From contig SVLG01000065.1 in the NCBI GenBank assembly GCA_015068055.1, forward strand, positions 1 through 10,243: a DNA stretch of 10,243 bases, in the 5' to 3' direction. Each line of letters begins with the position of its first letter. Positions within the stretch are counted from its first letter, which is position 1. Of the stretch, positions 7,285 through 10,243 are shown piece after piece. The notes under the pieces were generated by a model. The model was not told where the DNA came from. It did not search any database and was given only the letters and a program-made list of their open reading frames with translations. A program made the position numbers and the translations under genes. The DNA is from Oscillospiraceae bacterium. GTDB lineage: Bacteria > Bacillota_A > Clostridia > Oscillospirales > Oscillospiraceae.

Positions 7285-7644
7285 TCAGCCGCCCTTTTCA
7301 TTTTCCCCTTTTTCCGCCCTGTCCAATTCGTTCATGCAAAGCTGGATAATGCGGAAGCGTCCGCCGGCACTGGATATATGAAACGCCCGGAGCAGGAGTT
7401 CCTCCTCTTCCGTTAGGGAAATCCCTTCTCCCGTACGGGAACTCTGCTCGCTGATGCATAAAAGATAGTCGGCAGAGACATCAAAAAACTTCGCCAGTTT
7501 GATAATGGCATCGGTACTGGGGGCATACTTCCCGCTTTTCCAGGAAGTGATGCTGGCGTTGGCCAGCCCAACAGCCTGTTCCAATGCCTTGTTGTTCAAT
7601 CCGTTTTTTTGTTGTAAGGCCAAAATCCGCTCGACAGTGGTCAT
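7285..7644 (-). CDS. XRE-family (CI-like) transcriptional regulator
   Basis: This protein of 119 residues has an N-terminal HTH_3 domain at about 5-61. The pattern ILALQQKNGLNNKALEQAVG, then SITSWKSGKYAPSTDAIIKL, then AKFFDVSADYLL is classic for XRE/CI-type DNA-binding domains. The rest (62-119) is short, acidic and then helical (EEEELLLRAFHISSAGG), without a LexA-like peptidase domain, so it would act as a small repressor. The open frame extends upstream to 7833. I choose ATG 7644, because homology starts there and GAAGG (7655-7659) is ten bases upstream. It faces away from a small Cro-like gene across a 229-base region with repeated AACTATTG boxes, its probable operators. Confidence 0.85.
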   Translation of the reverse strand: MTTVERILALQQKNGLNNKALEQAVGLANASITSWKSGKYAPSTDAIIKLAKFFDVSADYLLCISEQSSRTGEGISLTEEEELLLRAFHISSAGGRFRIIQLCMNELDRAEKGENEKGG

Positions 7645-7685
7645 AAAGAGGGCACCTTCCCCGAGAATTTGGATATCCCTAACAA

Positions 7686-7696
7686 AACTATTGACA
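7686..7696 (+). promoter_or_regulatory. Operator-like box 1 (AACTATTGACA)
   Basis: The box overlaps the -35 hexamer of the plus-strand promoter. The same core AACTATTG recurs at 7731-7738 (inverted) and 7832-7839. A protein bound here would block transcription of the Cro-like gene. Assignment to the XRE regulator is inference. Confidence 0.5.
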
Positions 7697-7719
7697 AATT
7701 GGGAATTCTCTATTAGAAT
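7691..7719 (+). promoter_or_regulatory. Rightward promoter of the switch region
   Basis: TTGACA (7691-7696), a 17-base spacer and TAGAAT (7714-7719) match eleven of twelve consensus bases. The start near 7726 gives a leader of about 148 bases before the Cro-like gene. The leader holds a GGAGG (7743-7747) with no start codon at a fitting distance. Confidence 0.75.
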
Positions 7720-7727
7720 GACCCTGC

Positions 7728-7740
7728 TGACAATAGTTGT
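7728..7740 (-). promoter_or_regulatory. Operator-like box 2, inverted (ACAATAGTTG core)
   Basis: The reverse complement reads CAACTATTGT and repeats exactly as ten bases at 7831-7840. It lies just downstream of the predicted start of the rightward transcript, so a bound protein would block initiation or early elongation. With box 1 it brackets the promoter. Confidence 0.5.
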
Positions 7741-7791
7741 TTGGAGGACAAAAACACCTGCCGAATTCCAGCAAGTTGCCTGAGTAATATA

Positions 7792-7801
7792 AGTTGCAAC
7801 T
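7792..7801. repeat. Palindrome AGTTGCAACT at the leftward transcription start
   Basis: A perfect ten-base palindrome lies at the predicted start of the leftward transcript. The half AAGTTGC also occurs as a direct repeat at 7773-7779 and 7791-7797, 18 bases apart. This could be a second kind of operator, for example for the Cro-like protein, but the sequence is short. Confidence 0.35.
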
Positions 7802-7803
7802 AT

Positions 7804-7833
7804 ATTATAAAACACCGGGAAACTCGCCGTCAA
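7804..7833 (-). promoter_or_regulatory. Leftward promoter for the XRE regulator
   Basis: On the minus strand TTGACG (7833-7828), an 18-base spacer and TATAAT (7809-7804) match eleven of twelve consensus bases. The start near 7797 gives a leader of about 150 bases before ATG 7644. The -35 hexamer overlaps operator-like box 3. This promoter points toward the rightward promoter. Confidence 0.7.
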
Positions 7834-7840
7834 CTATTGT
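7831..7840 (+). promoter_or_regulatory. Operator-like box 3 (CAACTATTGT)
   Basis: This is the exact inverted copy of box 2 and overlaps the -35 hexamer of the leftward promoter. It would allow autoregulation of the XRE gene. It is part of the three-box set at 7686, 7731 and 7832. Confidence 0.5.
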
Positions 7841-7873
7841 TTACATAGATGTCAGGATAGAAAGAGGTTAGAC

Positions 7874-8092
7874 GTGGAAGAATTTGACGCAATTCGCGAC
7901 CGACTTAGACGGAACAAGCTTTCTTTCGTCTGGCTGATCCATCAGCTGGAGAAACGCAACGTAGTAACCGAAAAAACCGAGTTGAGTTCCATCTTTTCCG
8001 GGACCCGCAAGGGAGCAAAAGCGGAAGCCGTTGCGCAAACCAGCTCCGCAATTTTGGACGAATACGAAAAAAGCTTCCTCCACGAAAAATAA
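7874..8092 (+). CDS. Small Cro-like helix-turn-helix protein of phage/mobile-element type
   Basis: This 72-residue protein starts at GTG 7874, with AAAGAGG at 7861-7867 six bases upstream. It is highly charged and predicted helical. The pattern LSFVWLIHQLEKRNV (16-30), then TEKTELSSIFSGTRKGAKAE (32-51) and then AILDEYEKSF (59-68) resembles the small lambda-repressor-fold proteins found beside XRE repressors in prophages and integrative elements, in which TELSSIFSGTRKG would be the recognition region. No cofactor or catalytic motif is visible. It is divergent from the CI-like gene and 84 bases upstream of the TRAP binding-protein gene, with no clear terminator between them, so the rightward transcript may continue into the transporter operon. 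The Cro-like role is inference from fold pattern and layout. Confidence 0.65.
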   Translation: MEEFDAIRDRLRRNKLSFVWLIHQLEKRNVVTEKTELSSIFSGTRKGAKAEAVAQTSSAILDEYEKSFLHEK

Positions 8093-8176
8093 TCCACGGA
8101 TTTCTATCTTCCGCAAATCCTGACAGAATCATTCCCCAGTGTGCGTATACACAACAAAAAAACAGGAGGAAAAAAC

Positions 8177-9250
8177 ATGAAAAAGGTCATCTCCCTCGCT
8201 CTGGTTTGCGTTATGCTTCTGGCTCTTCTGAGTGGCTGCGGCGCCAAGAAGGAAGAAGCTCCTGCTGCCCAGGCTCCCGCTGCTGAAGAAGCTGCCAAAC
8301 CTGATAAGGTCTACAAGATGCGTGTTGGCTCCGCTGCCGCTTTCTCCCAGCCCCTCGCTGCCGTTCTCAACGACTTTGAGGCCGCTGTCGAGGAGCGCAC
8401 CAACGGCGGCATCGACGTTGAGCTCTACCTGGCCGGCCAGGTCGGCGGCTCCGACGACGAGCTGAACCGTAAGGTCATGACCGGCACCCTCGAGATGTCC
8501 ACCTCTGCTCTGAGCTACTTCACCGCTCAGTGCCCCGTTGCAGATATCTTCTACATGCCCTTCCTGTACGCCGACCACGACCTGGTCCGTACTGTCTGCA
8601 CCGCACCCGAAAGTCTCGCCCTGATTGAGGACATCGAAACCACCGGTCTGCGCTGCCTCGCCATCACGACCTCCGGCGGCACCACCATCGCTTCCAAGGA
8701 AGAGCTCAAGAGCGTTGCCGACATGCAGGGCAACTTCAAGATGCGTTCTCCCGCCACCGAAGCCTACAGCTCCGTCTACGAGGCCATCGGCATCAACATC
8801 TACCCCATCGGCTTTGGCGAAGCCTTCACTTGTGTCCAGCAGGATACGGTGGACGGCCTCGAGAGTTCCTTCGTCACCCTCTCCACCAACAACTTCCAGG
8901 AGGCCGGCATCAAGTACGCCTGGAACACCAACCAGATCATCGGCTTCATGGGCTACTTCGTGAGCATCAAGTGGCTCGAGAGCCTGCCCGCCGAGTACCA
9001 GACCATCGTTGTTGAAGAGATCCAGAAGGCCTCCAACCAGTCCACCGAGGACACTCTGGCCATGGAGCAGGAGATCATGGACGCCGGCGATCCCTTCATC
9101 GTGCATCAGCCCACCGAGGAAGAGATGGCTGAGCTGAAGTCTCTGACCGCTCCCCTCTACGACAAGAAGGTCCCTGTCTTTGTCGAGGATGTCGGCGAGG
9201 ATACTGTCAAGGCCTGGTTCGAGCTGATGGGCGCTGAATACACCTGGTAA
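8177..9250 (+). CDS. dctP: TRAP transporter substrate-binding lipoprotein (DctP family)
   Basis: This is the extracellular solute receptor of a TRAP transporter. A lipoprotein signal peptide, MKKVISLALVCVMLLALLSGC, has its lipobox cysteine at residue 21. An Ala/Glu/Pro-rich tether (22-45) follows, then the mature binding domain from KMRVGS. Family features are NGGIDVELYLAGQVGGSDDE (77-96), GTLEMSTSALS, and KMRSPATEAY with Arg190, the residue that in DctP proteins usually holds a substrate carboxylate. DTVDGLESS is at 223-231. The 357-residue length is normal with a lipoprotein tether. AGGAGG at 8164-8169 is seven bases before ATG 8177; an in-frame GTG at 8141 lacks such a site. Strong bias for C-ending codons and a strong ribosome site suggest high expression. 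The substrate is probably an organic acid, but no specific one can be named. Confidence 0.94.
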   Translation: MKKVISLALVCVMLLALLSGCGAKKEEAPAAQAPAAEEAAKPDKVYKMRVGSAAAFSQPLAAVLNDFEAAVEERTNGGIDVELYLAGQVGGSDDELNRKVMTGTLEMSTSALSYFTAQCPVADIFYMPFLYADHDLVRTVCTAPESLALIEDIETTGLRCLAITTSGGTTIASKEELKSVADMQGNFKMRSPATEAYSSVYEAIGINIYPIGFGEAFTCVQQDTVDGLESSFVTLSTNNFQEAGIKYAWNTNQIIGFMGYFVSIKWLESLPAEYQTIVVEEIQKASNQSTEDTLAMEQEIMDAGDPFIVHQPTEEEMAELKSLTAPLYDKKVPVFVEDVGEDTVKAWFELMGAEYTW

Positions 9251-9280
9251 TTTAATAACAGGGTATCCAATTTTTCACAA

Positions 9281-9317
9281 GCTGCGGTGCGCTGTATTTT
9301 ATACGACGCACCGCAGC
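9281..9317 (+). promoter_or_regulatory. Intercistronic hairpin between dctP and dctQ
   Basis: A perfect 11-base stem, GCTGCGGTGCG (9281-9291) with CGCACCGCAGC (9307-9317), encloses a loop that itself can form GTAT/ATAC (9294-9297 and 9301-9304). There is no T tract after it. It is therefore more likely an mRNA-stabilising or partial-attenuation element than a full terminator. It could give more binding protein than membrane subunits. Confidence 0.65.
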
Positions 9318-9347
9318 CTCTTAGAAAAGGAGAGTGAGTCTTTCGGT

Positions 9348-9878
9348 ATGAAATCCGGTTTCCTGTCTACCCTGTTTGAAGAAGGAAAAGCTGTTGACAA
9401 AGCAGTTACCGCCATCCAGAACTTCATCGTGATCTTCGCCGGTGCCAGCAGTCTGTTCCTGCTGCTCACCAACATCATCACCCGTTACTTTTTCGGCATC
9501 GGCATCCACTGGGCCGAGGAGTACAGCCGCTACTGCTTTGTGCTTATCATCTACTTCGGCGTGCCTCTGACCGTCAAGGCGGATCAGATGCTGCGAGTGG
9601 ATATTCTCGCGAACATCTTCCCCAAGCTCAAGAACTTTGAAGAGTGGGTGGAAATTGTCAGTGGCCTTGTGGTCGCCGTGATCTGCTTTGTGCTGGGTTA
9701 TCAGTTCACCGGCATGATGCACATGTTCGGCGAGCGGTCCCCCGTCATCATTTCGTTACCCATGTGGATCGTTTACGCCATTATGCCCGCGGGCATGGTC
9801 TTCCTCTTCTATGCCTATGCCCAGAGAGGCTATAAGCTCTTTATGGCTGAGAAGGCCGGAAAGGAGGGCAACGCATGA
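9348..9878 (+). CDS. dctQ: TRAP transporter small membrane subunit (DctQ family)
   Basis: This 176-residue membrane protein is the small subunit that pairs with the large permease DctM to make the sodium-coupled importer. About four hydrophobic segments are visible: 23-45, 62-76, 101-120 and 136-157. The DctQ signature TRYFFGIGIHWAEEYSRYCF (45-64) is present, including the conserved Trp-x-Glu-Glu. The short N-terminal and basic C-terminal tails are expected to lie in the cytoplasm. AGGAG at 9328-9332 is 15 bases upstream of the ATG, unusually far, and no closer in-frame start codon exists. Translation may be modest or may use the poorer GAGTGAG. Its stop overlaps the dctM start in ATGA. Confidence 0.92.
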   Translation: MKSGFLSTLFEEGKAVDKAVTAIQNFIVIFAGASSLFLLLTNIITRYFFGIGIHWAEEYSRYCFVLIIYFGVPLTVKADQMLRVDILANIFPKLKNFEEWVEIVSGLVVAVICFVLGYQFTGMMHMFGERSPVIISLPMWIVYAIMPAGMVFLFYAYAQRGYKLFMAEKAGKEGNA

Positions 9879-10243
9879 GCGGTGGTTTCGGTCTGCTTCT
9901 GATCCTCTTCGTGATGCTCTTCACGGGTATTCCCGTGGCCCTCGGCATCGTCCTCACCGTCCTGATCGGCTATTCTGTCTGGATGGCTACCCCCTGGGTG
10001 AACGTCGGTCAGGCCATGGTCAGCTATCTGAACAACTTCTCGCTCGTAAGCGTGTACTTCTACATTCTGGCCGGTCAGTTCCTCTCCCACGGTCGTATCG
10101 CTGAGGAGATCGTCGGCATCTTCACCGCCCTTGTCGGTAAGAAACGCGGCGGCATCGCCATCGCGGCGGTTCTGGCCTGCGCCATGTTCGGCGCGGTGTC
10201 CGGCTCCACCACCGCTACTCTGGTCTGCATCGGCGGCCTGATG
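9875..10243 (+). CDS. dctM: TRAP transporter large permease (DctM family), 3' part outside window
   Basis: DctM is the large transport subunit that moves the substrate with sodium. Only the first 123 residues are present of about 425-430 in the family. They show GFGLLLILFVMLFTGIPVALGI (4-25), a second helix, YFYILAGQFLSHGRIAEEIV (61-80), and the conserved GKKRGGIAIAAVLACAMFGAVSGSTTAT (88-115) that contributes to the ion and substrate region. The start ATG 9875 overlaps the dctQ stop by four bases, and AAGGAGG (9861-9867) lies seven bases upstream. The frame is open to the window end. Confidence 0.95.
   Translation, partial: MSGGFGLLLILFVMLFTGIPVALGIVLTVLIGYSVWMATPWVNVGQAMVSYLNNFSLVSVYFYILAGQFLSHGRIAEEIVGIFTALVGKKRGGIAIAAVLACAMFGAVSGSTTATLVCIGGLM

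Noticed and set aside
7645..7833. 63-residue N-terminal extension of the XRE regulator
   Set aside because: It has no homology pattern, covers promoters and operator-like boxes, and the HTH domain starts right after ATG 7644, which has its own ribosome site.
8137..8152. GTGT-N6-ACAC dyad upstream of dctP as an operator
   Set aside because: Only four bases per arm match and it does not recur in the window, so chance is a sufficient explanation.
8129..9106. 325-residue open frame on the minus strand
   Set aside because: It is the antisense shadow of dctP, with a Gly/Val/Asp-rich composition and no domain.

Overview
The window looks like chromosomal DNA of a moderately GC-rich, low-oxygen Firmicute, most likely a gut member of the Clostridia (Oscillospiraceae-like). 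This rests on a CIRCE heat-shock operator in front of groES, strong AGGAGG ribosome binding sites, a YpsC/RlmL-type methyltransferase and a lipoprotein-type TRAP binding protein. The genus is inference. No rRNA, tRNA, CRISPR array or insertion sequence was seen.

Left end (1-1572, minus strand): the 5' part of groES with its CIRCE operator and promoter, then a 23S rRNA guanine methyltransferase-like gene with its own promoter and terminator.

Centre (1587-7195, plus strand): a compact sulfonation operon. It holds a PAPS-dependent sulfotransferase, cysD, a fused cysN-cysC and a TauE/SafE (TSUP) permease, with overlapping or almost touching genes. Together they could import an inorganic sulfur anion, activate sulfate to APS and then PAPS, and transfer the sulfo group to an unknown acceptor. 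No PAPS/APS reductase or sulfite reductase is present, so the PAPS appears meant for sulfonation rather than for cysteine synthesis. A perfect consensus sigma-70-type promoter overlapping the permease stop codon drives a stand-alone E2/CAT-fold protein whose usual catalytic His and Asp are replaced. Two strong hairpins close this region.

Middle right (7285-8092): a miniature phage-like switch. A CI-like XRE regulator on the minus strand and a small Cro-like protein on the plus strand are separated by 229 bp. This gap has two face-to-face promoters, each with an AACTATTG box on its -35 element, and a third, inverted box just downstream of the plus promoter. No other phage genes are visible.

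Right end (8177-10243, plus strand): a TRAP transporter operon, dctP-dctQ-dctM, with dctM cut by the window end. A hairpin between dctP and dctQ may set unequal expression. The substrate cannot be read from the sequence.
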